From Sulfuritalea sp. (lineage in GTDB: Bacteria; Pseudomonadota; Gammaproteobacteria; Burkholderiales; Rhodocyclaceae), in NCBI GenBank assembly GCA_016716965.1, contig JADJUP010000031.1:45488-109487 (forward strand): DNA of 64,000 nucleotides. Reading direction: 5' to 3'. The notes beneath the pieces are model-generated. The model searched no databases, was not told the DNA's origin, and saw only the letters and a program-made list of their open reading frames with translations. Both the position numbers and the translations under genes were made by a program. The first letter of the stretch is position 1. Each line of letters begins with the position of its first letter. Shown piece after piece: positions 36,942 through 48,242 of the stretch.

Positions 36942-37904
36942 TTAACTGCCCAGCGCGGCGAGGATTTCGGCGGCGCCCTGGCGACGCAGTTCGTTGGCCA
37001 GCGCCAGGCCGAGCGCCTCGGGATCGGCGGTACTACCGACAAGCTCGGCATGTGCCATGCGGGTGCCGTCGGGCGAGGCGACGAAGCCGCGCAGGAAAAC
37101 GCTGCCGTCGCGCATTTCCGCGTAGGCGCCCAGCGGCACTTCGCAACTGCCGGCGAGCGCCCGCGAGACGGCGCGTTCGGCGCGCACGCAGGCGGCCGTG
37201 GTCGCATCGTTGAGCGGTGCGAGCCAGGCTGCGACATCGGTACGCGAGGCCAGCGCCTCGATGCCCAGCGCGCCCTGCCCGGCAGCCGGCAACGAATCCT
37301 CGGCCGGCAGCACGGCGCGGATGCGCTGGCCGAGGCCGAGCCGCTTGAGGCCGGCGGCGGCGAGGATGATGGCGTCAAACTGGCCTTCGTCCAGCTTGCG
37401 CAGGCGCGTATCGAGATTGCCGCGCAAGGGGGTCACGGCGAGATAGGGATAGCGAGCATGCAACTGGGCTTCGCGGCGCAGGCTGGAGGTGCCGACCACT
37501 GCGCCGGGCGGCATGTCTTCGAGGCTGGCGTACTTGCTCGACACCAGCGCATCGAGCGGCACCTCGCGCGGTCCGATGGCCACCAGGGCGAACTCCGGTT
37601 CCATCTGCATCGGCACATCCTTCATCGAATGCACGGCGAGGTCGGCCGAGCCATCCAGCAGCGCCGCTTCCAGTTCCTTGACGAACAGGCCCTTGCCGCC
37701 CACCTTCGACAGGGGCCGGTCGAGGATCTGGTCCCCGCGCGTGGTCATGCCGTTGAGCACCACCTCGCAGCCCGGATACAACTGGCGCAGCAGGCTTTGC
37801 ACATGCTCGGCCTGCCACAGGGCGAGACGGGATTCGCGCGTGGCGATGACGATGCGCCGGGGCGCGGATACGGAGGAGTTGGCTGGATTCACGGAAGGGT
37901 CCAC
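36942..37904 (-). CDS. hemC: Porphobilinogen deaminase (hydroxymethylbilane synthase)
   Basis: 320 residues. Assembles four porphobilinogens on a dipyrromethane cofactor. RIVIATRESRLALWQAEHV, KVGGKGLFVKELEAALLDG, AVHSMKDVPMQ, PPGAVVGTSSLRREAQL, LRGNLDTRLRKLDEGQ, and the cofactor Cys in LAGSCEVPLGAYAE. ATG 37904. First gene of hemCDXY. Confidence 0.97.
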   Translation of the reverse strand: MDPSVNPANSSVSAPRRIVIATRESRLALWQAEHVQSLLRQLYPGCEVVLNGMTTRGDQILDRPLSKVGGKGLFVKELEAALLDGSADLAVHSMKDVPMQMEPEFALVAIGPREVPLDALVSSKYASLEDMPPGAVVGTSSLRREAQLHARYPYLAVTPLRGNLDTRLRKLDEGQFDAIILAAAGLKRLGLGQRIRAVLPAEDSLPAAGQGALGIEALASRTDVAAWLAPLNDATTAACVRAERAVSRALAGSCEVPLGAYAEMRDGSVFLRGFVASPDGTRMAHAELVGSTADPEALGLALANELRRQGAAEILAALGS

Positions 37905-38078
37905 GGAAACTAGAAGGAATTGCGTCGCTGGGCACCGCTCGCCAACCGGCCGCGCCGGCCCTGCAGCCGCATGATTTTGCGGCCGATTTTAGCAGCCTGC
38001 CGGACGCTCCGGGCACGGCCGGGGGCCGTCAAGCCGCACCACCCGAGGCGTGGCTATCCGCGACAATCCCGCCGCAAA

Positions 38079-38104
38079 CGAAAAAGCCGCCCGCAGGCGG
38101 CCGT
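38079..38104 (-). terminator. Rho-independent terminator of pbpG
   Basis: On the minus strand GCCGCC, TGCG, GGCGGC followed by TTTTT. It lies 20 bp beyond the pbpG stop. Confidence 0.8.
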
Positions 38105-38124
38105 AGATCGGGGACCAGCAAATA

Positions 38125-39081
38125 TCAGCCGGCGCTCGCCCTTGCCAGCGCGGCGCTTTCGACCCAGCGCTTGATGCGGTTGGCATCACCGATACGGGTC
38201 AGCCTGCCCCAGGAATCCAGCAGCACGATGATGATCGGCTTGTTGTTGAACCATGCCTGCATCACCAGGCACTTTCCCGCCTCGTTGATATAGCCGGTCT
38301 TGGACAAGCCGATCTCCCAGGTCGGGCTCTTGACCAGCGTGTTGGTATTGCGGAATTGCTGCTGGCGGCCGGCGATGGTGAACTCACCGTCCGAAGTGGT
38401 CGAGAATTCCCGAATCAGCGGGTAATGGTGGGCGGCATCGACCAGTTTGGCCAGGTCACGCGGGCTCGACACGTTGGCGGCAGTCAGGCCGGTCGGATCC
38501 TGGAAACGGGTGTCGGACAGGCCCAGGGACTGGGCCTTCTGGTTCATCGCGGCGACGAATGCCTCGCGCCCACCCGGATAGTGCCGCGACAGGGCGGAAG
38601 CGGCACGGTTCTCGGACGACATCAGGGCCAGGCGCAGCATTTCTTCGCGGCCCAGCAGGGTCCCGACCTTGAGCCGCGAACGGGTCCCCTTCAGGGTATC
38701 CACATCCTCGTCGCCGATGGCCAGCGTTTCGGCAAGATCCGGCTTCGCGTCCAGCACGACCATTGCCGTCATCAGCTTGGTGATCGACGCGATGGGCAGG
38801 ACGGCATCCGGATTTTTCTGGAACAGGATCGCGCCCGTCGCCTGATCCTGCACCATCACCGCAGTTGATTGCAGCGCCAGATGGCCGGGCTCGCCCCTGG
38901 GTTCGCCGTGGCGCGACGATTTGGCCCGGGTCAGCTTGCCTGGCCTGAACTGCACCGCCACGCGTGGCGCCTTCTTCTTGGTTGCGACAGGCTTCTTCTT
39001 CGCTGTCGTCGCGGCCTCGACAGGCGTGACGCCTACCCCGACCAGCGCCGCAGCAATCAGTACCATCAACGCTTTTTTCAT
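38125..39081 (-). CDS. pbpG: D-alanyl-D-alanine endopeptidase (PBP7-type)
   Basis: 318 residues. Periplasmic peptidoglycan peptidase of the S11 family. Signal peptide at 1-24 (LMVLIAAALVGVGVTPVEA), a Lys-rich linker (TTAKKKPVATKKKAPR), then the active-site motifs SITK (SxxK), SEN (SxN) and KTG (LSKTGYINEAG). Has its own terminator at 38079-38104. Confidence 0.93.
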   Translation of the reverse strand: MKKALMVLIAAALVGVGVTPVEAATTAKKKPVATKKKAPRVAVQFRPGKLTRAKSSRHGEPRGEPGHLALQSTAVMVQDQATGAILFQKNPDAVLPIASITKLMTAMVVLDAKPDLAETLAIGDEDVDTLKGTRSRLKVGTLLGREEMLRLALMSSENRAASALSRHYPGGREAFVAAMNQKAQSLGLSDTRFQDPTGLTAANVSSPRDLAKLVDAAHHYPLIREFSTTSDGEFTIAGRQQQFRNTNTLVKSPTWEIGLSKTGYINEAGKCLVMQAWFNNKPIIIVLLDSWGRLTRIGDANRIKRWVESAALARASAG

Positions 39082-39199
39082 GGAAATGCCGCTCCCTGCA
39101 ATGAATCGATTCTAGCAGACGATATCCCTTCCGCACTAAGTTGTATCGGCAGTTCCTTCATGAAATAAAGGGCTTGAGCCACGAGATTCAACCCGAACA

Positions 39200-40342
39200 T
39201 TAAGTTATGTCAAGGAATTGCAACACTTCGTCGCGCCGAGCCATCGTGTCGGCATAGCCAAGCGCGATAAGGGCGCGGGTGTAGGGTTGCTCGAACAGCA
39301 GGTAGCTGGTCAGTGCGCCCCCATTCTGGTTCATGGCGCCGACGCCGCGCAGCAGGGTGCGCACCGCCCACGGCAACGCCCGCGCATGACGCGCCGCAAG
39401 ATGATCGAGGCGTTGCGAAGGCGCGATCACCAGCACGTCAATCGGACGCAGGGTCATCGCCTTGTCGATCCGCACCGATTCCGGAATCAGCGCCAGGGTG
39501 CGGTTGATGCGGCTCATCCGTTCCAGGTCAACAGACATGCTGTCGAGGAAGATGCTGGACAGCGCGTGGCCGGCGATCTGCGCCAGCGAAGGATAGGTGC
39601 TGCCGACAGGCCGCGCATTTTCGTCGGCCAGGCGTCCAGCGCCGATCACCAGGATCTTGTCCGCGCCAAGGTGGATAGCCGGCGACACCGGCGCCACCTG
39701 GCGCATTGATCCGTCGCCGAACCATTCCCGGTTGAGATGCACGGCGGGAAAGATGAAGGGGATCGCGCTCGACGCCATCAGGTGATCCAGCGTGATCGCG
39801 GCGGGCGCCCCGATGCGCTGGCTGCGCCGCCAGCCTTCGAGGCCCGCGCGCCCCTGGAAAAAACTCACGCTCTGGCCCGACGAATAGCCGGAGCAGGTGA
39901 TGCTGACCGAATGAAGGGCTCCACTTTCGATGGCCTGCGCAATCCGGCCAAAGTCGAGGCTGTCTCCCAGCAGGCGGCGCAGCGGCGCGTTGTCGAGCAA
40001 GGAGCGCGGCGCGCGGCGCGTCAGCCAGCCCAGCGCCAGCGTCGACAGCCAGCGCGCGCCGGCGACGCCGATGCCGGCCGGGTCGGCACGATAGACCTGA
40101 TGGGCACTGAAGTTCTCCCAGACCTGCAACAGGTTGTCCACGCCGGCGCCGAAATCCTCGGCCCAGACCGCCATCGACGCCGCGTTGAGCGCACCGGCCG
40201 AGGTGCCGCAGAGGATGGGAAACGGATTGCGCCGCGGTTCCGGAAGCAGTTCGCGGATGGCCTTCAGCACACCGACCTGGTAGCCGGCACGCGCACCGCC
40301 GCCGGTGAGGATCAGGGCGGCGCGCGTTTGCGTTTGCGTCAT
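39200..40342 (-). CDS. Patatin-like phospholipase
   Basis: 380 residues, cytosolic or peripheral. Oxyanion loop TGGGARAGYQVGVLKA, nucleophile elbow GTSAGALNA (Ser), catalytic Asp in FGDGSMRQ. C-terminal segment (about 280-380) is helical. Probably hydrolyses lipid acyl esters; substrate unknown. ATG 40342. Confidence 0.9.
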   Translation of the reverse strand: MTQTQTRAALILTGGGARAGYQVGVLKAIRELLPEPRRNPFPILCGTSAGALNAASMAVWAEDFGAGVDNLLQVWENFSAHQVYRADPAGIGVAGARWLSTLALGWLTRRAPRSLLDNAPLRRLLGDSLDFGRIAQAIESGALHSVSITCSGYSSGQSVSFFQGRAGLEGWRRSQRIGAPAAITLDHLMASSAIPFIFPAVHLNREWFGDGSMRQVAPVSPAIHLGADKILVIGAGRLADENARPVGSTYPSLAQIAGHALSSIFLDSMSVDLERMSRINRTLALIPESVRIDKAMTLRPIDVLVIAPSQRLDHLAARHARALPWAVRTLLRGVGAMNQNGGALTSYLLFEQPYTRALIALGYADTMARRDEVLQFLDIT

Positions 40343-40378
40343 CTAACCTGCAACAACCGTTGCGAAGTCTATGGAAAC

Positions 40379-40572
40379 TTTCGAGCGTAGCGAGCCAGAT
40401 GGTAGCCCCGCCCTGGGAAGGGGGCGCAGGCGGGGTTTCGCGAAGCACTGCTTCGCGCCGCCGCAGCCGGCCGGCCATGCAGGGCCGGCCGTGGAACGGG
40501 GGTGGGGAGCCTTCAATTTGCCTTTCGCGTGTTTCATCTCAGTGGGTGGCTCTAGGTGCCATGAGCGTTACG
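40379..40572. repeat. Long dispersed repeat, copy B (inverted)
   Basis: The right 80 bp match 36787-36870 in reverse orientation; the left part holds CGAGCGTAGCGAGCC, shared with 45066-45082. The middle contains nested palindromes (GGCCGGCC, GCGAAGCACTGCTTCGC). It fills the gap between the patatin and maeB genes. Confidence 0.7.
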
Positions 40573-40573
40573 A

Positions 40574-42856
40574 TCAAGCGCCGCCCTTCGCGTGCTGCTG
40601 TGCTTCGACCGAAAGCAGTGCGGTGACATTGACGATGCGCCGCACCGTCGCGGTCGGCGTCAGCACATGCACCGGACGCGCCGCGCCGAGCAGCATCGGG
40701 CCGACGGTGAGGCCGTCGCCGGCCGAGGTCTTGAGCAGGTTGAAGGCAATGTTGGCAGCATCGAGCGTCGGCATGATCAGCAGGTTGGCCTGGCCGGTGA
40801 GCGTCGAGTTCGGGAATACATTGCGCCGGATTTCGTCAGACAGGGCCGTGTCGCCGTGCATCTCGCCGTCGACTTCGAGCTCTGGCGCCGTCTTGCGCAG
40901 GATTTCCAGCGCACGCCGCATCTTGATCGCGGTCGGCGTGTCCTCGGCGCCAAAATTGGAATGCGACAGCAGCGCGGCACGCGGCGTCAGGCCGAAGCGA
41001 CGAACTTCCTCGGCACCCAGGCGGGTCAGTTCAGCCAACTGCTCGGCCGTCGGATCGTAGTTGATGTAGGTGTCGCCGATGAACAAGGTGCGCTTGGGCA
41101 GCACCAGCATGTTCATGGCATAGAAATTCTCGATGCCGGGCTTGAGGCCGATCACCTCGGAAACATAGCGCAGGTGCTGGGAATGCTTGCCGAAGGTGCC
41201 GCACAGCATGCCCTCGGCGTAGTTGTGGCGCACCAGCATGGCGCCGATCAGCGTGGTGCGCCGGCGCATCTCGCGCTTGGCGTACTCGATGCCGACACCC
41301 TTGCGGCAGGTGAGGTCGTAGTAATCCTGCCAGAGCTCCTTGTAGCGCGGGTCGGAATCCGGATTGACCAGTTCGAAATGGTCGCCGGCGCGAATCCGCA
41401 GGCCGTAGCGCGTGATGCGCTGCTCCACCACATCCGGCCGACCGATCAGGATGGGCTTGGCCAGCCCCTCGTCGACCACGGTCTGCGCGGCGCGCAGCAC
41501 GCGCTCGTCCTCGCCCTCGCAGAAGACGATGCGCGCCGGCGCCTTCTTCGCCGCGGCGAACACGGGGCGCATCAGGAGGCCGGTGTGATAGACGAAATCG
41601 TTGAGCTTGTCGCGGTAGCGCTCCATGTCCTCGATCGGCCGCGTGGCCACGCCGGAATCCATCGCCGCCTGGGCGACGGCCGGCGCCACCTTGAGGATCA
41701 GGCGCGGATCGAAGGGTTTCGGGATCAGGTATTCCGGACCGAAGGCCAGGTCCTCGGTGCCGTAGGCGGCGGTAACGACTTCCGACTGTTCGGCATGCGC
41801 CAGTTCGGCAATGGCGCGCACGGCAGCGACCTTCATCGCCTCGTTGATGGTCGTGGCGCCGACATCCAGCGCACCGCGGAACATGAAGGGGAAGCACAGC
41901 ACGTTGTTGACCTGGTTCGGGTAATCCGAACGTCCGGTGCCGATGATGGCGTCGGGTCTCACGGCCTTGGCATGTTCGGGGCGGATCTCCGGATCCGGAT
42001 TGGCCATGGCGAGGATGATCGGATCGCGTGCCATGGTCTTGACCATTTCCGGCTTCAGCACGTCGGCGGTAGACAATCCCATGAACACGTCGGCATCCGG
42101 CATCGCGTCGCCCAGGCTGCGGGCATCGGTCTTCTGCGCATAGCGCGCCTTCGACGGATCGAGGTTCTCGCGCCCGGTGTGGATCACGCCCTTGCTGTCG
42201 ACCGCGTAGACGTTCTTCGGATCGAGACCCAGGCTGACCAGCAGGTCGAGGCAGGCGATCGCGGCGGCGCCGGCGCCTGAGCACACCAGCTTGATCTTGC
42301 CGATGTCCTTCTTGACCACGCGCAGGCCGTTGAGTACCGCGGCGCTGGCGATGATGGCCGTGCCATGCTGGTCGTCGTGGAAAACCGGGATCTTCATGCG
42401 CTCGCGCAGCTTGGCCTCGACGTAGAAGCATTCCGGTGCCTTGATGTCCTCGAGGTTGATGCCGCCGAAGGTCGGTTCCAGCGAGGCGATGATGTCGACC
42501 AGCTTGTCCGGATCGTTCTCGGCGACCTCGATGTCGAAGACGTCGATGCCGGCGAACTTCTTGAACAGCACGCCCTTGCCTTCCATAACCGGCTTGCCGG
42601 CCAGTGGCCCGATGTTGCCGAGGCCAAGCACCGCGGTGCCGTTGCTGATCACGGCCACGAGGTTGCCGCGCGAGGTGTAGAGCGCCGCGGTCGCCGGATC
42701 GCGCACGATCTCGTCGCAGGCGGCGGCCACGCCGGGGGAATAGGCAAGTGAAAGGTCGGATTGATTGGTCAGCGCCTTGGTCGGGGTGACTGCGATCTTG
42801 CCGGGCTGGGGATAGAGGTGATATTCCAGCGCCGCGGCGCGGAGACGTTCGTCCAT
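40574..42856 (-). CDS. maeB: NADP-dependent malic enzyme with phosphotransacetylase-like domain
   Basis: 760 residues, the usual MaeB length. Decarboxylates malate to pyruvate with NADP. Malic domain at about 1-415 (AYSPGVAAACDEI, VISNGTAVLGLGNIGPLAGKPV, FHDDQHGTAI, CSGAGAAAIACLDLLVSLGL). C-terminal PTA-like domain at about 430-755, which in MaeB acts in acetyl-CoA regulation and is not a phosphotransacetylase. ATG 42856. Together with PckG across the divergent promoter it links C4 acids to pyruvate and PEP. Confidence 0.96.
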   Translation of the reverse strand: MDERLRAAALEYHLYPQPGKIAVTPTKALTNQSDLSLAYSPGVAAACDEIVRDPATAALYTSRGNLVAVISNGTAVLGLGNIGPLAGKPVMEGKGVLFKKFAGIDVFDIEVAENDPDKLVDIIASLEPTFGGINLEDIKAPECFYVEAKLRERMKIPVFHDDQHGTAIIASAAVLNGLRVVKKDIGKIKLVCSGAGAAAIACLDLLVSLGLDPKNVYAVDSKGVIHTGRENLDPSKARYAQKTDARSLGDAMPDADVFMGLSTADVLKPEMVKTMARDPIILAMANPDPEIRPEHAKAVRPDAIIGTGRSDYPNQVNNVLCFPFMFRGALDVGATTINEAMKVAAVRAIAELAHAEQSEVVTAAYGTEDLAFGPEYLIPKPFDPRLILKVAPAVAQAAMDSGVATRPIEDMERYRDKLNDFVYHTGLLMRPVFAAAKKAPARIVFCEGEDERVLRAAQTVVDEGLAKPILIGRPDVVEQRITRYGLRIRAGDHFELVNPDSDPRYKELWQDYYDLTCRKGVGIEYAKREMRRRTTLIGAMLVRHNYAEGMLCGTFGKHSQHLRYVSEVIGLKPGIENFYAMNMLVLPKRTLFIGDTYINYDPTAEQLAELTRLGAEEVRRFGLTPRAALLSHSNFGAEDTPTAIKMRRALEILRKTAPELEVDGEMHGDTALSDEIRRNVFPNSTLTGQANLLIMPTLDAANIAFNLLKTSAGDGLTVGPMLLGAARPVHVLTPTATVRRIVNVTALLSVEAQQHAKGGA

Positions 42857-43190
42857 GCTTGCTCCTGAGGGTCTTTTGAATGTGGTTCGATTTTAGCGCC
42901 GTGTCGCCAGCGCCGACTCTTTGGCAAACCGCGGCTTTCACGGCGCAATTCGTTGCCGTGGCCGGCCACCCGGCGGGAAATGCGCATGGTCAACGCCGGT
43001 CGAAGGCGGACGGCTGGGGCCAGCGCGTAACGTGGCGCTTTCGATTGTGGGATAATTTGCCTTTATGTTTGCTCCGCCACCCGGGCCACCCCGCCCGCCG
43101 TTGCGGACAGCCGGAAGCCCCGCCGATCCCTACCCCCCGATCGCCCGGCCGGCCGGCGCGAGTTCAATTCAGAATGGAGAAGATCGCGTC
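42857..43190. other. maeB-pckG divergent intergenic region
   Basis: 334 bp without a gene. It holds an inverted copy of the palindromic repeat (42895-42924) and a GATAAT at 43051-43056 that could be the pckG -10. Confidence 0.5.
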
Positions 43191-45020
<1,830 letters not shown>

Positions 45021-45058
45021 CCGGTCTGCCGCCGGGCCGTCCCAAGGCAGACCTGTCA

Positions 45059-45156
45059 AAATGCCTTCGAGCGCAGCGAGCCGTAGCCACCCCTTCTCCT
45101 GGAGAAGGGGCTGGGGGATGTGCCGTTGAAAAGTCGGCGCTGACGCCACGGCATTC
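45059..45156. repeat. Long dispersed repeat, partial copy C, followed by a palindromic repeat
   Basis: TTCGAGCGCAGCGAGCC with CCCTTCTCCTGGAGAAGGGG (hairpin), then AAAGTCGGCGCTGACG at 45129-45144. Lies between pckG and the aminotransferase. Confidence 0.6.
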
Positions 45157-45208
45157 CGCGGCCGCCCTGCATTGCGCACGGCGGCCGCGTGCTTTTCCGG
45201 AGACTGAA

Positions 45209-46369
45209 ATGAACATTGCCTCGCGCATGCGGGAAATCGCCCCCTTCCACGTCATGGAACTCATGGCACGCGCCGCGGCACTGGAAGCTGCCGGCCGCTC
45301 CATCATCCACTTCGAAGTCGGCGAACCCGACTTCCCGACCGCCGAACCGATACTCGAGGCCGCCAGTCGCTTTCTTTCCGGCGGGCATGTTCACTACACG
45401 GCGGCACTGGGCCTGCCGCAACTGCGCGAAGCGATCGCCGGCCATTACGCCGAACGCCACGGCGTCGATGTTTCGCCGGAACGGATCATCGTCACGGCCG
45501 GCGCTTCCGGCGCCCTGCTGCTGGCCTTGGGCGTGCTGGTGAATCCCGGCGACGAGTGGCTGCTGCCCGATCCCGGTTATCCGTGCAATCGGAACTTCGT
45601 GCGCATGCTCGAAGGCATCCCCATCTCGCTGCCGGTTACCCCGGAAAGCAACTTCCAGCCGACGCCGGCACAACTGACTGCGAACTGGACGGACAGAACG
45701 CGCGGACTACTGGTCGCCTCGCCGGCCAATCCGACCGGCGCCGTGCTCGACCGCGACACCCTTGCGGGACTGGCCGATGTCGTCGAGGCACATGGTGGCA
45801 CCTTGCTGCTCGACGAGATCTACCACGGGCTGACTTACGGCATCGAAGCGCACACCGCGCTTGCCGTGAACGACGACATCTTCGTCATCAACAGCTTCTC
45901 CAAATACTTCGGCATGACGGGTTGGCGCCTGGGTTGGCTGGTTGCTCCGCAACGCTATGTGCGCGAGATCGAAAAGCTCGCGCAGAACCTCTACATCGCG
46001 CCTTCGACCGTCGCCCAGCATGCCGCGCTGGCTGCCTTCCTTCCCGAAACCAGGGACATCCTGGAAGCCCGGCGCCAGGAATTCCGCGCGCGCCGCGATG
46101 TCCTTTTGCCGGGCCTGCGTCAGATCGGGTTCCGGATCGCCGCCGAACCGCAGGGCGCGTTCTACATGTATGCCGACAGCAGCGCGCTTGCCGAAGACAG
46201 CGATGCACTGAGCAGGAAACTGCTGGATGACGCGGGCGTGGCGGCCACGCCCGGACTCGACTTTGGCAGCCAGGCACCGCGCAGCCACATGCGTTTCGCC
46301 TATACCGTCAGTCGCGACTCGATCGAGGAAGGCCTGAGCCGGATGGCACGAAGTATCCGCAAGGGATAA
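45209..46369 (+). CDS. Class I/II pyridoxal-phosphate aminotransferase
   Basis: 386 residues, fold type I. HFEVGEPDFPTAEPI, PLP site ASPANPTGAV, DEIYHGLTYG, and Schiff-base Lys in NSFSKYFGMTGWRLGW. Resembles aspartate/aromatic aminotransferases; substrate not fixed. ATG 45209. It might supply the aryl pyruvates for IorAB (inference). Confidence 0.92.
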   Translation: MNIASRMREIAPFHVMELMARAAALEAAGRSIIHFEVGEPDFPTAEPILEAASRFLSGGHVHYTAALGLPQLREAIAGHYAERHGVDVSPERIIVTAGASGALLLALGVLVNPGDEWLLPDPGYPCNRNFVRMLEGIPISLPVTPESNFQPTPAQLTANWTDRTRGLLVASPANPTGAVLDRDTLAGLADVVEAHGGTLLLDEIYHGLTYGIEAHTALAVNDDIFVINSFSKYFGMTGWRLGWLVAPQRYVREIEKLAQNLYIAPSTVAQHAALAAFLPETRDILEARRQEFRARRDVLLPGLRQIGFRIAAEPQGAFYMYADSSALAEDSDALSRKLLDDAGVAATPGLDFGSQAPRSHMRFAYTVSRDSIEEGLSRMARSIRKG

Positions 46370-46375
46370 AAAAGA

Positions 46376-46404
46376 AAGCGCGTGCCTGGTTGCGGCACGC
46401 GCTT
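46376..46404 (-). terminator. Terminator of the histone H1-like gene
   Basis: AAGCGCGTGCC and GGCACGCGCTT (46394-46404) form an 11-bp stem; on the minus strand it is followed by a T-rich run (46366-46375). It could also end the convergent aminotransferase transcript. Confidence 0.7.
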
Positions 46405-46462
46405 GCAATCCACTGGCCACCGCGCCCAGCCCCTGGGGACTGAGCGCAGGCCGATGATTCCG

Positions 46463-47080
46463 TCAGGGACGGGAACCGGTGGGGAACGGCCAAGCCGCTG
46501 CGGGATTCAGCGACGACTTGATGCCGGGTGCAGCAGCGGTCGAAGGTGCAGCAGCGGCAGCAGGTTTCGCAGCAGCTTTCTTCGGAGCAGCCTTCTTTGC
46601 AGCAGGCTTGGCAGCGGGCTTCGCAGCAGGCTTGGCAGCCGGCTTCTTGGCCGCAGGCTTCTTCGCAGCAGGCTTGGCAGCGGGCTTCTTGGCAGCCGGC
46701 TTCTTCGCAGCGGGCTTCTTCGGAGCAGCAGCTTTCTTCGCGGCAGGCTTCTTCGCAGCAGCCTTCTTCGGAGCAGCCTTCTTGGGTGCAGCAGCTTTCT
46801 TCGGAGCAGCCTTCTTCGCAGCGGGTTTGGCAGCGGCCTTCTTCGGCGCAGCTTTCTTCGCAGCGGGCTTGGCAGCCGCCTTCTTCGGAGCAGCCTTCTT
46901 CGCAGCGGGTTTGGCAGCGGCCTTCTTCGGCGCAGCCTTCTTCGCAGCGGGCTTGGCAGCCGCCTTCTTTACAGCCGGCTTCTTGGCAGCAGGCTTCTTC
47001 GGGGCCGCAGACTTCTTAGCGGCGGGCTTAGCCGCAGCCTTCTTTGCGGCCGGCTTCTTGGCTTTCTTCTCATCAGCCAT
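46463..47080 (-). CDS. Histone H1-like Ala/Lys/Pro-rich DNA-binding protein
   Basis: 205 residues. Strong ribosome site AAGGAGGTTCAAC before ATG 47080. Nearly all of it consists of KKAAPKKAAAKPA repeats, rich in Lys/Ala/Pro, similar to AlgP and PhaF C-terminal tails and other bacterial histone H1-like proteins. Expected to be nucleoid-associated. No other domain. The repeats make its length variable between strains. Confidence 0.88.
   Translation of the reverse strand: MADEKKAKKPAAKKAAAKPAAKKSAAPKKPAAKKPAVKKAAAKPAAKKAAPKKAAAKPAAKKAAPKKAAAKPAAKKAAPKKAAAKPAAKKAAPKKAAAPKKAAPKKAAAKKPAAKKAAAPKKPAAKKPAAKKPAAKPAAKKPAAKKPAAKPAAKPAAKPAAKKAAPKKAAAKPAAAAAPSTAAAPGIKSSLNPAAAWPFPTGSRP
46818..46970. repeat. 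42-bp tandem repeat inside the histone H1-like gene
   Basis: Three and a half copies of period 42 bp (46818, 46860, 46902, 46944), 14 codons each. Being a multiple of 3 it changes length without breaking the frame. Confidence 0.8.
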
Positions 47081-47675
47081 GTTGAACCTCCTTAACAAAT
47101 TAACAGGAAAGAACCACCACTACTTCTACTGCAACCCGTCTGGGCTAGCACGGATTATCCAACGCTCCGATTCGATCGAAAGCGACGAATTCCTCACGTT
47201 TATCCGCCTATCACTTCGCTTTGAAACGAACCATGACAAACGCGCGGACAATCAATCATCATATCTCCGGCGGCAGCCGCCAGGCCGAAGCGCAAGCTGC
47301 GGCGAACGAGCGGGACCACGGAAGGTAACTTTCGCCGCGACAGCGACGGCGAAGCCGGAAGCATTGGGGCTGGAGCAAGAACGAATCGGGAAAGCCGGAA
47401 TGGAACACGATCCGTTGCGGATCGGCGATGCCGGCCGGGCGGCCTGGTCGAGGTCGATGCAATTGGCACCCGCGACTCCCTGCATTCAGATCTCCAGTCT
47501 GTGTAGCGATGGTCCGTTCAACGCGGGCGGTCAGGAACCGGTTTGCCCTGCTTTACGGCGACCTACTATATCTAGTAGGTGATCGATACTTCTGCACTAA
47601 TTGTAGTAGTTGAATTTTTCGACTGCAAGGGTTTTCTGTCGCGCAACGAAAATATTCGTTGCTGGATAGCGACAA
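47081..47675. other. Long intergenic region with two palindromes
   Basis: 595 bp with no supportable gene. Two perfect palindromes: ACCTACTATATCTAGTAGGT at 47561-47580 and GCAACGAAAATATTCGTTGC at 47643-47662 (8-bp arms each). The first may be an operator; the second lies 14 bp past the ampD stop. Confidence 0.5.
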
Positions 47676-48242
47676 TCATTCATCCACGTCGAGTATGCGT
47701 CGCCAATCGAAGTGGGGGCCGGGATCGGTCTTGCGTCCGGGGGCGATGTCGCTGTGACCGGCAACCGCTTCGATCGCATGGTGCCGGCGCAACTCGGCGA
47801 GCAGGCGTTCCAGTGCGTGGTACTGGGCATCCTCGAATGGCATGCTGTCGCAGCCTTCGAGTTCGATGCCGATGGAAAAGTCGTTGCAGCGGGTACGCCC
47901 GCGCCAGGCCGACTCGCCGGCGTGCCAGGCCCGCATCGAACACGGCACGAACTGGATCAGTTCGCCGTCGCGGCGAATCAGGAAATGCGCCGAGACACGC
48001 AGCGAGTGGATCTCGCGATAGTAGGGATGCGCTTCCGGGTCGAGGCAATTGGTGAAGAGATCACATATTCCCGTGCCGCCGAACTCGTCCGGCGGCAAGC
48101 TGATCGCGTGGATGACGACGAGGCGAACGGACTCGCCCGCGGGTCGCTCGTCGCAATTCAGCGAGGGCAAGCGTCGCACGCCGGGCAACCAGCCGCCTTC
48201 CGGATCCGGCGCGGCGCCGCCGGGCACCGCCTCACTGTTCAT
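47676..48242 (-). CDS. ampD: N-acetyl-anhydromuramyl-L-alanine amidase
   Basis: 188 residues, cytosolic Zn amidase of peptidoglycan recycling. VVIHAISLPPDEFGGTGI (Zn His), VSAHFLIRRDGELIQFV, AWHAGESAWRGR, SIGIELEG, AVAGHSDIAPGRKTDPGPHF (Zn His and Asp). ATG 48242 overlaps the pilR end by 11 bp. Confidence 0.95.
   Translation of the reverse strand: MNSEAVPGGAAPDPEGGWLPGVRRLPSLNCDERPAGESVRLVVIHAISLPPDEFGGTGICDLFTNCLDPEAHPYYREIHSLRVSAHFLIRRDGELIQFVPCSMRAWHAGESAWRGRTRCNDFSIGIELEGCDSMPFEDAQYHALERLLAELRRHHAIEAVAGHSDIAPGRKTDPGPHFDWRRILDVDE

Noticed and set aside
42450..42856. A separate phosphotransacetylase gene
   Set aside because: The PTA-like sequence is continuous with the malic enzyme and is part of MaeB.
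46479..47582. A 367-codon Phe/Gly/Ala-rich plus-strand frame opposite the histone H1-like gene
   Set aside because: It is the complement of the Lys/Ala/Pro repeat; the minus strand has a strong ribosome site and a terminator.
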